Source: Desulfobacterales bacterium (GTDB lineage: Bacteria; Desulfobacterota; Desulfobacteria; Desulfobacterales; JAHEIW01). From it: DNA of 37,074 bases. The stretch spans positions 5,163,084 through 5,200,157 of the forward strand of contig CP070746.1 in assembly GCA_020348305.1 (NCBI GenBank), given 5' to 3'. Of this stretch, positions 1 to 8,750 are shown piece by piece. Numbering within the stretch: the first letter of the stretch is position 1; the number at the start of each line of letters is the position of its first letter. The notes beneath the pieces were generated by a model. It did not search any database. It was not told the DNA's origin and saw nothing but the letters and a program-made list of their open reading frames with translations. The position numbers and the translations under genes are program-made.

Positions 1-166
1 ACAGACTGTGTCATAATCGGCAAAACGACACATATTGCAATTTTTGTCATTCCGGGCTTGACCCGGAATCCAGCGTTTTTTCAAAGTCTTACGCTACTGG
101 CTGCCGGATCAAGTCCGGCATGACGGGTACAAATTAAGTCCTTTTTTTGAATTGCGACACAGTCTG
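1..166. repeat. MITE-like palindromic element
   Basis: The outer ends form an 11-bp perfect inverted repeat, CAGACTGTGTC at 2-12 and its complement at 156-166. Inside it, a longer imperfect inverted pair (46-73 and 97-124, about 23 of 28 positions matching) carries the TCATTCCGGGCTTGACCCGG type of sequence seen in many intergenic repeats. No open reading frame is visible inside, so this is a non-autonomous or miniature element if it is mobile. A second GCCGGAATGACGATCCGGGC-like fragment lies just outside at 170-190 and looks like a decayed copy. The left end may extend beyond the window. Confidence 0.55.
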
Positions 167-459
167 GTGCGCCGGAATGACGATCCGGGCTAGACGGGCA
201 TCAAATCGCTCAGATTAGGTATCACTTTTAAGGGACGAAATGTACAGCTCCCTTTGCCACAATATAGTCCCATTAATCAATGCATAATTAGTTTTAAGAA
301 ATTAAATTTTATGGTTTCGTTGAGGTTGATTTTACCCCATCCCTTTGTTACGGTAAACTGCCTGATTACAAACATTTCATGAAAATTAACGAATCAAACT
401 CGTGAAATATCCGGGTTGCAATACTCTTGAGTCGGTATCCGTTTTAAGGGGGACAATTT
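167..459 (+). other. leader of the methylamine operon, no gene
   Basis: This stretch holds no convincing reading frame. It is AT-rich from about 240 onward and must carry the promoter of the mttB-mtbB unit, but I cannot assign -35/-10 boxes with confidence. The mttB Shine-Dalgarno, AAGGGGGA at 446-453, is the only clear signal. Confidence 0.4.
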
Positions 460-1935
460 ATGATTCAAAATTTCGATGAAGGGAAAAAACAATCCCAAGG
501 ATACAGTCTTAATTCATTTACGGATGATGAATTATATAAAATTCACCTGGCAACCCTTGCGGTGCTGGAAAAAACAGGCATATTCGTTGAAACTGAAGAG
601 GCACTTGACATTTTCGCTGGTGCCGGTGCGGAGGTAGACCGCAAGAAAAAAATTGTAAAAATCCCTCCGTATGTGGTCGATGACGCCATTCGATCTGCGC
701 CTTCAAAAATAGTATTGGCCGGACGCAATCCGGATAATGACAAGGTACTGGAGACCGGACGGGTTCACTTTACAAATTTTAGTGAAGGCGTTGAAGTGGT
801 GGATCTTTACACCGATGAACGCAGAGAACCCACCAAAGCAGATCTTGCCGACGCCGCAAGGCTTGTTGACTATTTGAGTGATATTGATGTTTGCGAAAAA
901 GCTGTCGGTTCCAGTGATGTTCCCCAAGAAATTGTACCGCTGCATAATGCAGAAGCCATGCTTACCAACACAACCAAGCACTGTTGTGTGGGACCCGGAA
1001 ATGGCTTTTTGTTAAACAAACTGGTGAAAATTTCAGCCGCCATTGTCGGTGGTTTGAAAAAACTCAAAGAACGTCCCATATTGTCGTTTACAACGTGTCC
1101 GGTCAGCCCATTGCAACTCATAAAAGAATGCTGCGAAATCATTATCGAGTCTGCTCGAACCGGCTCGGTAATCAATATTTTATCGATGGCAATGGCAGGG
1201 GGAACGTCACCTGTCACGCTTGCCGGCACCCTGGTAACCCACAATGCCGAAGTTCTGGGTGGGCTCACCCTCAATCAGCTTGTTTCCAAGGGCGCTCCGG
1301 TGATTTACGGCAGCTCGACAACTGCAATGGATTTGAAGCTCGGCACGGCTTCGGTGGGCACCCCTGAATGTGCCATGATCAGCGGGGCGGTGGCACGCTT
1401 AGCCCGTTACTATGCTCTGCCGAGTTATGTCGCCGGCGGGTAGAGCGATGGTAAAATATCCGACACGCAAATGGGCCATGAAAAAACACTTACCGGCCTC
1501 ATTGCAGCATTGGCAGGTGCCAATCTAATTTACGGGCCGGGAATGCTGGAAAGCGGAATTACGTTTGATTTCGCTCAACTGGTGATGGACAATGAATTTG
1601 CCCGAATGATCAAACACACGGTAGGCGGCTTTTCTATAAATAACGAAACTCTGGCCATAGATATCATTCATCAAATCGGACCGGCAAAAGACTTTCTGAT
1701 GCATGAGCACACATTTAGACATATGAGAAGCCAATCCCAACCGGAGCTGATAAACCGCAAGGCAAAAGAAGAATGGAAAGCGGCAGGAGGTAAGGATATC
1801 TACACAACGTCCGTTGAAAAAGCCAGAAGCATTTTAGAGAATCACAGACCCGAACCGCTTCCGAAAGGTGTTTCTAACAAAATTAAGTCAATTATTAAAG
1901 AAACGGAAGAAGAATTAAGATTGATGAATCCGTAA
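460..1935 (+). CDS. mttB: trimethylamine:corrinoid methyltransferase MttB, pyrrolysine-containing
   Basis: It transfers a methyl group from trimethylamine to the Co(I) corrinoid of its partner protein, leaving dimethylamine, in the cytoplasm. The frame runs from ATG 460 (Shine-Dalgarno AAGGGGGA seven bases upstream) to an in-frame TAG at 1441-1443 and continues in the same frame to TAA at 1933-1935, giving 491 residues with the amber codon as residue 328. The flanking residues, YVAGG before and SDGKISDTQ after, are the motif that surrounds pyrrolysine in MttB of methanogens, and the full length matches the family (about 495). The frame after the TAG is coherent MttB C-terminus, so this is not a pseudogene. 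It is first in an operon with mtbB and a corrinoid protein. A plain gene caller would split it into two (460-1443 and 1471-1935). Confidence 0.93.
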
Positions 1936-1979
1936 AAAGTTAAATTATTTGAGTCAATATTTTGAAAAGGAGGAAGTTA

Positions 1980-3383
1980 ATGACGTATCGTATTCTAACT
2001 CGAATGGGAGACGGCGAGCGTGTCACCATGTCTGCAGCTGAGATCAAAGAAGATATATCGGAAGGCATTCGAGACGCGGCGCAGAGTGCGGAAATCCCTG
2101 AACTGACCGCAGGCGAATCGGAGCAGCTTTTCAATATCATGGCCGAGCCGTCCAGGACCGTTAGTGTTTCGGCTGGAGAAGAGGTTGTCGTCACCGATGA
2201 TGGGTGTTCAATGAGTTTTTACGCAGGCCAGGATAGCAGTGGAATTGGCGTTCCGTTGAGCCGTATGCAAGCCATCCTCACCTACGAGCGCGCTTGTGCA
2301 GCTGATACCACCTCGATAGGGCACAGCGACTACAGCTTTAAGCCGGTAAAGCCGATTATCAACTTTGAAATGAACGAGTATTACACAACCTCAATGATGA
2401 CGACTGCTCCGCTTTTTTATGGTGCCCAGCCCAATATGGGGCTTTATTTTCAGCCGGATGGACCTTACCCCAACCCGGCAGATCTCCTTCCTCAGGGAAA
2501 GATCAAAGAAGCTTGTGAAACGCAGGAAGCTGCAGCCGAACAACTACGTAATGATATTGTATTCGTAGGAAAAAAATTAAATAGCATCGGCTGTGAGGGC
2601 CTCAATCTTGATACCTGCGGATCAGCAGGCGATGCCGATTTATTAGCCGCTCTGCAAGCGGTGGCTGATTTAAAAAAGGCGACACCAGATATGCCGGTTA
2701 TCATGGGGGGATCCGGCGAATTTGTTTTAGGTATGCATGGTGACGTAGCCTTTGATGGGAAAAGACTGGCCGGAATGTATCCCCAAGACCAGGCAAAAGT
2801 CGCTGAATCAGCGGGGGCTAGCATTTATGGCGTGGCGATCAATACGAATACAAATAAATCGGCTGCCTGGAATATCGCTCGAGCTGTTGCACTTGTAAAG
2901 GCTGCCGTTGCAGCCGTTGATATTCCAATCCATGTCAATGTTGGGATGGGTGTTGGTGGCGTGCCAATGATGGAAGCACCTCCGATTGACACCGTTACAC
3001 GAGCTTCAAAATCACTTGTACAGATTGGAAAGGCAGACGGTTTGTAGATAGGTGTTGGCGATCCGTTTGGTATGCATATTGCTCATATTGTTGCCTCGGG
3101 AATGGGCGGTATCCGAACTTCCGGAGATCTGGTAGCTTGGATGCAGATGACCCACAAGATGAAAATATTTGAAGCCAAGCACTATGTGGCAGATAAGCTG
3201 GGAGTTGATATCATCGATTTGACAAATGAAGAGGTCATGCGACAACTCCGCGAACAGCTTGAAATCGGGGTGATTACCTCGATTGCAGGCAGCCCTAAGG
3301 GTCTTCGCGCAAAGCTCAAAATTGCCGAACTGCTTGAAATTAAAATTAATTCAGTAAATCTTTTTAAATCTCAAATAACATAA
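1980..3383 (+). CDS. mtbB: dimethylamine:corrinoid methyltransferase MtbB, pyrrolysine-containing
   Basis: It demethylates dimethylamine to monomethylamine and methylates the cognate corrinoid protein. The start is ATG 1980 because AAGGAGG at 1967-1973 lies six bases upstream; a TTG at 1962 would put the ribosome site inside the gene. An in-frame TAG at 3045-3047 is codon 356, between IGKADGL and IGVGDPFGM, the conserved pyrrolysine context of MtbB. Translation through it gives 467 residues, the usual family size, ending at TAA 3381-3383. The N-terminal RMGDG and the later [11 protein letters not shown] segment are family-typical. It sits 44 bases after mttB and supplies the second step of stepwise demethylation. 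Read naively it would appear as two genes, split at 3047. Confidence 0.93.
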
Positions 3384-3471
3384 CGAAAGTAAACTTGAAA
3401 AAAATCAAAATATCTTTTAATGGTGGAGGAATCTTTAGGCGCGCGAAATCCAATCTAGAAAGGACAGGAAA

Positions 3472-4113
3472 ATGTCGGAAAAGATCTTTCAGGAAGCTTT
3501 TGATGCCATCGTAAATGGGGAGGCCGACAAAGCTACCGATGCAGCCAAAAGGGGATTAGACGAAGGTATAGACCCTCTCCTATTAATGGATAAAGGGTTT
3601 ATCCCAGGAATCAATAAGGTGGGCGATCTGTTTGAAACCGGCAGACTGTTTCTGCCGGCCTTGATCTATTCTGCGACGGCAATGGAAAAGGCCACCGAGA
3701 TCATCAATGCCGCCATACCCGTCGGAAAAGAGCTGGTATCCGCGAAAATTCTCATCGGAACCGTCGAGGGAGATGTACACGATATTGGCAAAACCATCGT
3801 TGTTGCTCTTTTTAAAGCCAACGGATTTGAGGTCATGGATCTTGGGCGAGATGTTCCCATCGCCCGCTTCATTGATGAAGCTGAAAAGTATGGTGCCGAT
3901 ATAATTGGGTCCAGTACTTTATTGACGACCACCATGGTTGTACAAAAAGAACTCGAGCAAGAATTGAAAAAAGCAGGTTTAAGAGAAAAGTACAAGACAA
4001 TAATTGGCGGTGCCCCCGTTACTCAGCGCTGGGCAGACCGTATTGGTGCGGATGCTTATGCGCAAGATGCCGGCGATGGCGTCAAGAAGGTAAAGAAGCT
4101 GATGGGGAAATAG
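3472..4113 (+). CDS. methylamine corrinoid protein (MtbC/MttC family)
   Basis: This 213-residue protein has an N-terminal helical methionine-synthase-like cap (about 1-85) and a B12-binding Rossmann domain with the base-off motif DVHDIG (Asp101, His103, Gly106), then SSTLL near 146-150 and GGAPV at 178-182. It accepts methyl groups from MttB or MtbB and presents them to a methylcobamide:CoM or :tetrahydrofolate methyltransferase that is not in the window. Start ATG 3472 follows AAAGGA at about 3459-3464. Whether it serves tri- or dimethylamine, or both, cannot be told. Its stop codon is TAG (4111-4113), which is notable next to two genes that read TAG as an amino acid. Confidence 0.93.
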   Translation: MSEKIFQEAFDAIVNGEADKATDAAKRGLDEGIDPLLLMDKGFIPGINKVGDLFETGRLFLPALIYSATAMEKATEIINAAIPVGKELVSAKILIGTVEGDVHDIGKTIVVALFKANGFEVMDLGRDVPIARFIDEAEKYGADIIGSSTLLTTTMVVQKELEQELKKAGLREKYKTIIGGAPVTQRWADRIGADAYAQDAGDGVKKVKKLMGK

Positions 4114-4223
4114 CGCCGAATGGCAGAATTCATTTCGACAATTAAGATGCTGCACAAAAGAAAAGTGATTCGCATAAAAATGAAGGAAAGACTTTCATGA
4201 GCGCGTGATTCTTCCAGTTGAAC

Positions 4224-4255
4224 AATATACCCCGCACGTCACTGCGGGGTATATT
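4224..4255. terminator. strong hairpin ending the methylamine operon
   Basis: A perfect 13-bp stem (AATATACCCCGCA at 4224-4236 with its complement at 4243-4255) encloses a 6-base loop. It lies between the corrinoid gene and the converging PA2779-like gene, so it could stop transcription from both sides. It lacks a long T-run on either strand. Confidence 0.7.
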
Positions 4256-4304
4256 GATTGAATACTATAGATGCTGGTGAACGGTTCAGCCGCCACTCGG
4301 AACT

Positions 4305-4721
4305 TTATCTCTGAGATTTTATAAACGGAAAAACATCGGTGACGCCCGTCAGATCTAAAATGACTAAAACAAGAAATAGAACAAGTGTAACGACGAGGAG
4401 AAAACCGAGAAAACTAGTACCTCCTGACGGAAGTTGGTCGATCTGGTCGGCAATACGGATCACCTCATCATCAGACAGGGCATCAATGCGACTTTTGGCC
4501 TCCATCGGATCAATACCATGGGCGATGAGCGCCGCCTGAACATCTTCGCGCGCCAGCAGTTGCTGAAGATAGGCACGGGCTTCCTGACCGCGGGCAGAAT
4601 CCATAACGGTCTCCGTCCCTATCATTGCCGCCAGCACGGACTGAAACGGTACCGAAATAAGCAGCATTAGTATAGTTAAAGCGATACTGGTAGGTTTAAC
4701 CCATCTTCGAATCACCTTCAT
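4305..4721 (-). CDS. PA2779 family membrane protein (copy 1)
   Basis: The 138-residue protein has an N-terminal hydrophobic signal or anchor (about 10-32, ending in VLAAMIG), a short amphipathic middle with the LAREDVQAALIAHGIDP and ALSDDEVIRIADQIDQLP segments, and a C-terminal transmembrane helix (about 105-128) before DVFPFIK. This is the layout of the PA2779 family (DUF6627), whose function is not established. The start is fixed by AAGGAGGT just upstream of ATG 4721. It is the last gene of the leftward array and a paralogue of the gene at 5767-6186; the two flank a PA2778-type cysteine peptidase, the family's usual neighbour. Confidence 0.8.
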   Translation of the reverse strand: MKVIRRWVKPTSIALTILMLLISVPFQSVLAAMIGTETVMDSARGQEARAYLQQLLAREDVQAALIAHGIDPMEAKSRIDALSDDEVIRIADQIDQLPSGGTSFLGFLLVVTLVLFLVLVILDLTGVTDVFPFIKSQR

Positions 4722-4805
4722 TTCTGACCTCCTTAAATTTATTTAACCCTAAAATACCGTGTTTATCTTCCAGATGTCAAGAATTCTTAGAGATAGTTTG
4801 AAAAC

Positions 4806-5765
4806 TTATCTAATTATATGTGATTTAATTTCTCTTAGCGTCTCCTCATACCTGGCCTCCAAAGGGCCACCAAGCGATACCGCCTTGCGGGCAGCTCCCA
4901 AAGCTTCGTGATAGCGGCCCTGCTCCAATAAAACTTGTGCAAGATTGTTATAGGCCGATCCCGCATTGGGATGTAAACGTATGGTTTCTCTGAACGCACG
5001 CTCTGAACTCTTGAGATCTCCGATGGCGTAATAGCTGTTTCCAAGGCCCATTCGTGCAGGAAAACTTTGAGGCCAGCGTGTTATAGCAGTTGTGTAACCT
5101 GAAATGGAGGCCTGAAACTGACGCGCTTTTTCCAAACCCAGCACGGCTGCTAAGTAGGTTTTCTCTTTGGCCGTAGCTGGTAATTGGGTAGGTTGTAGGA
5201 CTAAAAGCCCCCAATAATTGCTCCGGGCCCAAGTCTTTTCAAAAACACCAAATGGCATCAATTTGCGGGGAGTGACTCCGGAACGAAGGATAACATTGCC
5301 CATTGTAGCGTCATACCCGACCGCCACTGCATAATGCCAAACCGGGTACCATGAGAGACCAAGATTTTGCAAGATGACGACAGGATGGCCGGCCGCAATT
5401 TCCGGAAATATAGAATCGAGATCGGTAATTTCATAGGCAAGTCTTCCATGTCGGCGAGTAGCACCAATCATCGCCATCTGCAAGCTGCCTTTACGAGATG
5501 GCGTATATACCTCGTCGACCAAATCTCCGGGAATGACAGGTAGACCACTTGAGCTAAGTGCCATGGCTAGAGCAGCCGGCCCACACTGGTAAGCCTCCTG
5601 AGGGAAAAACGGCACCGCTGCCAACTCATGGCTGGGCGGTGCATTTTCAGGAAGTGGCGGCATCTCTAGTTGCCTAAATCCAGCACACCCGCCAAGAAGA
5701 CTAACAAAAAAAACTATCAGCAACAATATGCCGTGCATATGAAAATAAACTCGGCAAATCGCCAT
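4806..5765 (-). CDS. PA2778 family C39-like cysteine peptidase lipoprotein with TPR repeats
   Basis: From ATG 5765 it has 319 residues: a lipoprotein signal with lipobox LLGGC (Cys27), a C39-like papain-fold domain with YQCGPAALAM (likely nucleophile Cys61) and WHYAVAVGYD (likely His144), then two to three tetratricopeptide repeats (about 215-300). It is probably a periplasmic or outer-membrane-facing peptidase. An earlier in-frame start at 5804 would overlap the upstream gene; ATG 5738 is also possible, and none has a good ribosome site. The substrate is unknown, but the flanking PA2779-type proteins, each with a small soluble middle, are candidate partners. Confidence 0.82.
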   Translation of the reverse strand: MAICRVYFHMHGILLLIVFFVSLLGGCAGFRQLEMPPLPENAPPSHELAAVPFFPQEAYQCGPAALAMALSSSGLPVIPGDLVDEVYTPSRKGSLQMAMIGATRRHGRLAYEITDLDSIFPEIAAGHPVVILQNLGLSWYPVWHYAVAVGYDATMGNVILRSGVTPRKLMPFGVFEKTWARSNYWGLLVLQPTQLPATAKEKTYLAAVLGLEKARQFQASISGYTTAITRWPQSFPARMGLGNSYYAIGDLKSSERAFRETIRLHPNAGSAYNNLAQVLLEQGRYHEALGAARKAVSLGGPLEARYEETLREIKSHIIR

Positions 5766-5766
5766 A

Positions 5767-6186
5767 CTATCGTTTCGGAGGTGGGTTAATAAATGTAAAA
5801 ACATCGGTAACCCCGATCATATCCAGTATCAGCAATACCAAAAATAATACAATTGCAATAATAGCGACAGCTTCCAAAACCCCGCCTCCGGCAGGCAATT
5901 GGTCGATTCTGTCGGAAATTTGCTGAATCTCGGCGTCTGAAAGGCTGTCTAACCGGGCTTTGGCTTCAAGCGGATCGATTCCCTGAGCGGTTAAAGCGGT
6001 CCAAACATCCTCGCGATCTAGAAATGCACGAACTTTTTCACGGGCATATTGCATCTCTTCGTCTACCAACACAGCCTTTGTTCCGATCATGGCCGCAAAA
6101 ACCGATTGGACAGGTATATATATTAAGCTTAGAAAAACGATTAATAAGATACTCACAAACTTTGCGGATCTCCTAAACGGATGCAT
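5767..6186 (-). CDS. PA2779 family membrane protein (copy 2)
   Basis: This 139-residue paralogue of the protein at 4305-4721 has the same plan: N-terminal hydrophobic segment ending VFAAMIG, then LDREDVWTALTAQGIDPLEAK, a SLSDAEIQQISDRIDQLPAGGG linker, and a C-terminal membrane helix before GVTDVFTFI. A strong AAGGAGGT lies just upstream of ATG 6186. It ends in TAG, one base before the likely start of the peptidase gene, so the two are probably translationally coupled. Function is not established for the family. Confidence 0.8.
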   Translation of the reverse strand: MHPFRRSAKFVSILLIVFLSLIYIPVQSVFAAMIGTKAVLVDEEMQYAREKVRAFLDREDVWTALTAQGIDPLEAKARLDSLSDAEIQQISDRIDQLPAGGGVLEAVAIIAIVLFLVLLILDMIGVTDVFTFINPPPKR

Positions 6187-6297
6187 TCACTACCTCCTTG
6201 TGTTTAAATTTTGAAAATAATTAATCAAATGAAAACTGAGGTCAATATAAAAATAAGAAAATACGAAGCCGTATGATTGCGGTAACCAAAATTTAAT

Positions 6298-6927
6298 TTA
6301 TTTGTGATCGTCTAGACGGTCATGAATATCTCTGATGATCCGCTCGGAAATATCTGCCATGGCCAAGCTCATTGCCTGCGCTAAAGCCCTTGGATTTTTT
6401 TGTCGGCACGGTATGTTTGTACGATAGGCTTTCTGCAAAAGGATCTTTTTGCTAATATCGGGTTCATTTTCCGCCATGAACGTAATACTGACAGATAAAA
6501 TCGCCTCCCAGCCGTCTTCCCCGTCCAATTCTAAAAATTCATCCACCATGCCTTCCAGCATATAGGAAGAGGGAAAGCTGCTGTCATGAGACAACGTCGC
6601 CTTAAAGAGACCGGATTGGTTCATGTCCCGCCTTAAGAAATAGGTGACAACGTCTCCAGGGTTTGCCCGCCACCGGTGATACACATAAGCCTTTCTGTTA
6701 AATGATCTATCCCGATAGATCATTCGATTTGTATTATATATGGGAGATACACTAAATAGGTTCACCTTTATTACACAAGAAAGCGGCTGACGATTACCCA
6801 TAAGGGGAGGATCATACTCCAGGGTATAGTACTCAATCGTATTGCTTGGCTGCTTAAGATTAAGGCAGGCACTTAAAATGAAAGCAAGACTTATTAGTAA
6901 AATTAGAACTCGTTTATAGCGTCGCAT
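6298..6927 (-). CDS. ABC-type transport auxiliary lipoprotein (PqiC-like)
   Basis: The 209-residue protein begins with a signal ending in lipobox LSAC (Cys21) and then EYYTLEYDPP, the opening seen in the ABC_trans_aux/PqiC family of lipoproteins that work with MCE transporters. It is probably anchored in the outer membrane and completes the trans-envelope route of the MlaD/E/F-like system encoded just upstream. The start is fixed by AAGGAG at 6935-6940, seven bases before ATG 6927. It follows the mlaD-like gene by 14 bases. Confidence 0.78.
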   Translation of the reverse strand: MRRYKRVLILLISLAFILSACLNLKQPSNTIEYYTLEYDPPLMGNRQPLSCVIKVNLFSVSPIYNTNRMIYRDRSFNRKAYVYHRWRANPGDVVTYFLRRDMNQSGLFKATLSHDSSFPSSYMLEGMVDEFLELDGEDGWEAILSVSITFMAENEPDISKKILLQKAYRTNIPCRQKNPRALAQAMSLAMADISERIIRDIHDRLDDHK

Positions 6928-6941
6928 CCAGCATCTCCTTT

Positions 6942-7958
6942 TTACCTATTGTACATATCTGACTCGACATTTCGAGGAGTAGGGGGCTCTCCGAATATAA
7001 ATTGAGAGGGATGGTCTGCCAGAAGCTCCATTATTTGATTCAGGTCCTCACTGGCCTTTTCCAAATTCTGCGCAACAACCAACAAGTGAGGCATGAGATG
7101 AGATATTGACTCCTCTGTTCCATCGACAAGTGAAGATCCTTTTTCCAAAAAAATATTGGCGTTCTTCATGGCCTGTCTAAAATCATCAATGGCCGTTTTA
7201 ATCGTCTTCTCCTTTTCGGTAACGATCCCATCCACCCTCACAACCGTGTTATCCGCCCGCCTTAAACTCCTGTCCGCATCATTTACTAGATTATTAAAGG
7301 ATTGAATCGCTTTTTCCGTTGACGTAAGAATGGTATCCAATCGTTGATCGTCCAAAATATGATCGATTCGCTCAAGAGATGATTCAATTTTCAGGGAAAT
7401 ACGCTTCACATTAGCTTCAGAAACCGTCTGATTTATATTGGTAAGGGTCGATTTAATTTTCTCTGAAATTCCCTGGAGATCCATGGATTTTATCTGGTTC
7501 AGGACATCACTGATACCGCTAATTAGTTCACTAATTTCGGATGGTTTTGAGGCGATAATCGGATATTCTGATGGGAAGCTAAGGTGCGGTGATTGATCAG
7601 GTTCATCCTCTTTTTTACGATCCAATTCGACAAATCTGCTTCCCGTAATTCCCACTGCTTTCAACTGGGCCACAATGTTGCTGCCAAACGTCTGGCCGGA
7701 CTCAATTTTAAGTACGACTTTTATTAATTTTGAATCAGGCGCAACGCCTATGCTTTCTACCCGACCGATAAATACGCCCCTGTATTTCACGGGAGAGTCT
7801 ACATCCAGGCCCTGAATGGACTCATCGAAATAGGTCACATAATACTGGCCTTTTTCTAAAAAACGCGACATCCCCAACCAGATGATGACCACTACGGCAA
7901 ACGCCATACCACCTGCCACAAACAGTCCAACGGCAAATTTAGTTCTCTGGGAAGCCAT
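6942..7958 (-). CDS. mlaD: MlaD family MCE-domain protein
   Basis: From ATG 7958 (AAAGGA upstream) it has 338 residues: one N-terminal transmembrane helix (about 8-30), an MCE domain (about 36-115) with GLDVDSPVKYRGVFIGRV and the GITGSRFVELD segment, and a long helical, coiled-coil-rich tail to the C-terminus. It is the periplasmic substrate-binding ring component of a lipid ABC transporter, anchored in the inner membrane. A TTG at 7976 would overlap the ATPase gene and has no ribosome site. The long tail is like PqiB or LetB-type or mycobacterial MCE proteins rather than the short E. coli MlaD (about 183 residues). Confidence 0.88.
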   Translation of the reverse strand: MASQRTKFAVGLFVAGGMAFAVVVIIWLGMSRFLEKGQYYVTYFDESIQGLDVDSPVKYRGVFIGRVESIGVAPDSKLIKVVLKIESGQTFGSNIVAQLKAVGITGSRFVELDRKKEDEPDQSPHLSFPSEYPIIASKPSEISELISGISDVLNQIKSMDLQGISEKIKSTLTNINQTVSEANVKRISLKIESSLERIDHILDDQRLDTILTSTEKAIQSFNNLVNDADRSLRRADNTVVRVDGIVTEKEKTIKTAIDDFRQAMKNANIFLEKGSSLVDGTEESISHLMPHLLVVAQNLEKASEDLNQIMELLADHPSQFIFGEPPTPRNVESDMYNR

Positions 7959-7972
7959 TAGGATCCATCCTT

Positions 7973-8743
7973 TCAATCAACAGTGTTATCCCCGGCGAGA
8001 CGATTAAAAAATTGTTTCACGAACAGATTCTTGCTGTGATCTCGCAAATATTGGGGATCTCCTTCTGCGATGATACCTCTGTTACTTCTATGCAGCAGTA
8101 TAACCCTATGGGCCACAGCAAAGATGCTTTGAAGTTCATGAGTAATGATAATCATGGTAGTTTTCAGATTTCTATTGAGATTGACAATCAGATTATCAAG
8201 CTCTGCGGATGTGACCGGATCTAGTCCCGCTGAGGGCTCATCGAAAAATAGGATCTTTGGATTCAGCGCCATGGCCCTTGCCAATCCCGCCCTTTTTTTC
8301 ATTCCTCCGCTGATCTCAGAAGGCAAATGATTTTCGTAGCCATCCAGATGAACCAGATCCAGCTTCATCTTAACCAGATTATCTACAGATATTTTAGGCA
8401 AATCCGTATATTCGAAGATAGGCATGGCAATATTTTCAGCGAGAGTCATGGAACCAAAGAGAGCGGCACTCTGATAAAGAACCCCGATCTTTCTTAGTAT
8501 CGCCTGGAACTTTTTTTCATCACAATTGGCAATATCATCACCATCAATTATTACCTGGCCGGAATAAGGTTGCAGAAGTCCGATCAGATGTTTCAGTAAG
8601 GTGCTTTTACCACTTCCACTTCCGCCCAAAACAGCAAATATTTCACCCTCATAAACATCAAATGAAATGCGATCGAGGATAATATCGTCACCATATTTGG
8701 CAACTAAATCTTTAACCTGGATGACGGATTTTCTTTTTATCAC
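7973..8743 (-). CDS. mlaF: MlaF family lipid ABC transporter ATP-binding protein
   Basis: It is the cytoplasmic ATPase that powers the MCE transporter. Visible motifs, numbered from GTG 8743, are Walker A GGSGSGKST (40-48), the signature SGGMKKR (145-151) and Walker B ILFFDEPSAGLDP (from 164), followed by the H-loop ITHE. I prefer GTG 8743, eight bases after the permease stop with GGGGA upstream, giving 256 residues; a TTG at 8779 would instead overlap the permease gene by 29 bases. Confidence 0.9.
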   Translation of the reverse strand: MIKRKSVIQVKDLVAKYGDDIILDRISFDVYEGEIFAVLGGSGSGKSTLLKHLIGLLQPYSGQVIIDGDDIANCDEKKFQAILRKIGVLYQSAALFGSMTLAENIAMPIFEYTDLPKISVDNLVKMKLDLVHLDGYENHLPSEISGGMKKRAGLARAMALNPKILFFDEPSAGLDPVTSAELDNLIVNLNRNLKTTMIIITHELQSIFAVAHRVILLHRSNRGIIAEGDPQYLRDHSKNLFVKQFFNRLAGDNTVD

Positions 8744-8750
8744 GGACTTA

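Noticed and set aside
405..425. Sigma-54 promoter ahead of mttB, suggested by GGGTTGCA at 413-420
   Set aside because: The required GG ten bases upstream of the GC is missing.
1441..1471. mttB as a nonsense-mutated pseudogene or two separate genes
   Set aside because: The frame continues with family sequence directly after the TAG, the surrounding motif is the pyrrolysine site, and mtbB shows the same feature.
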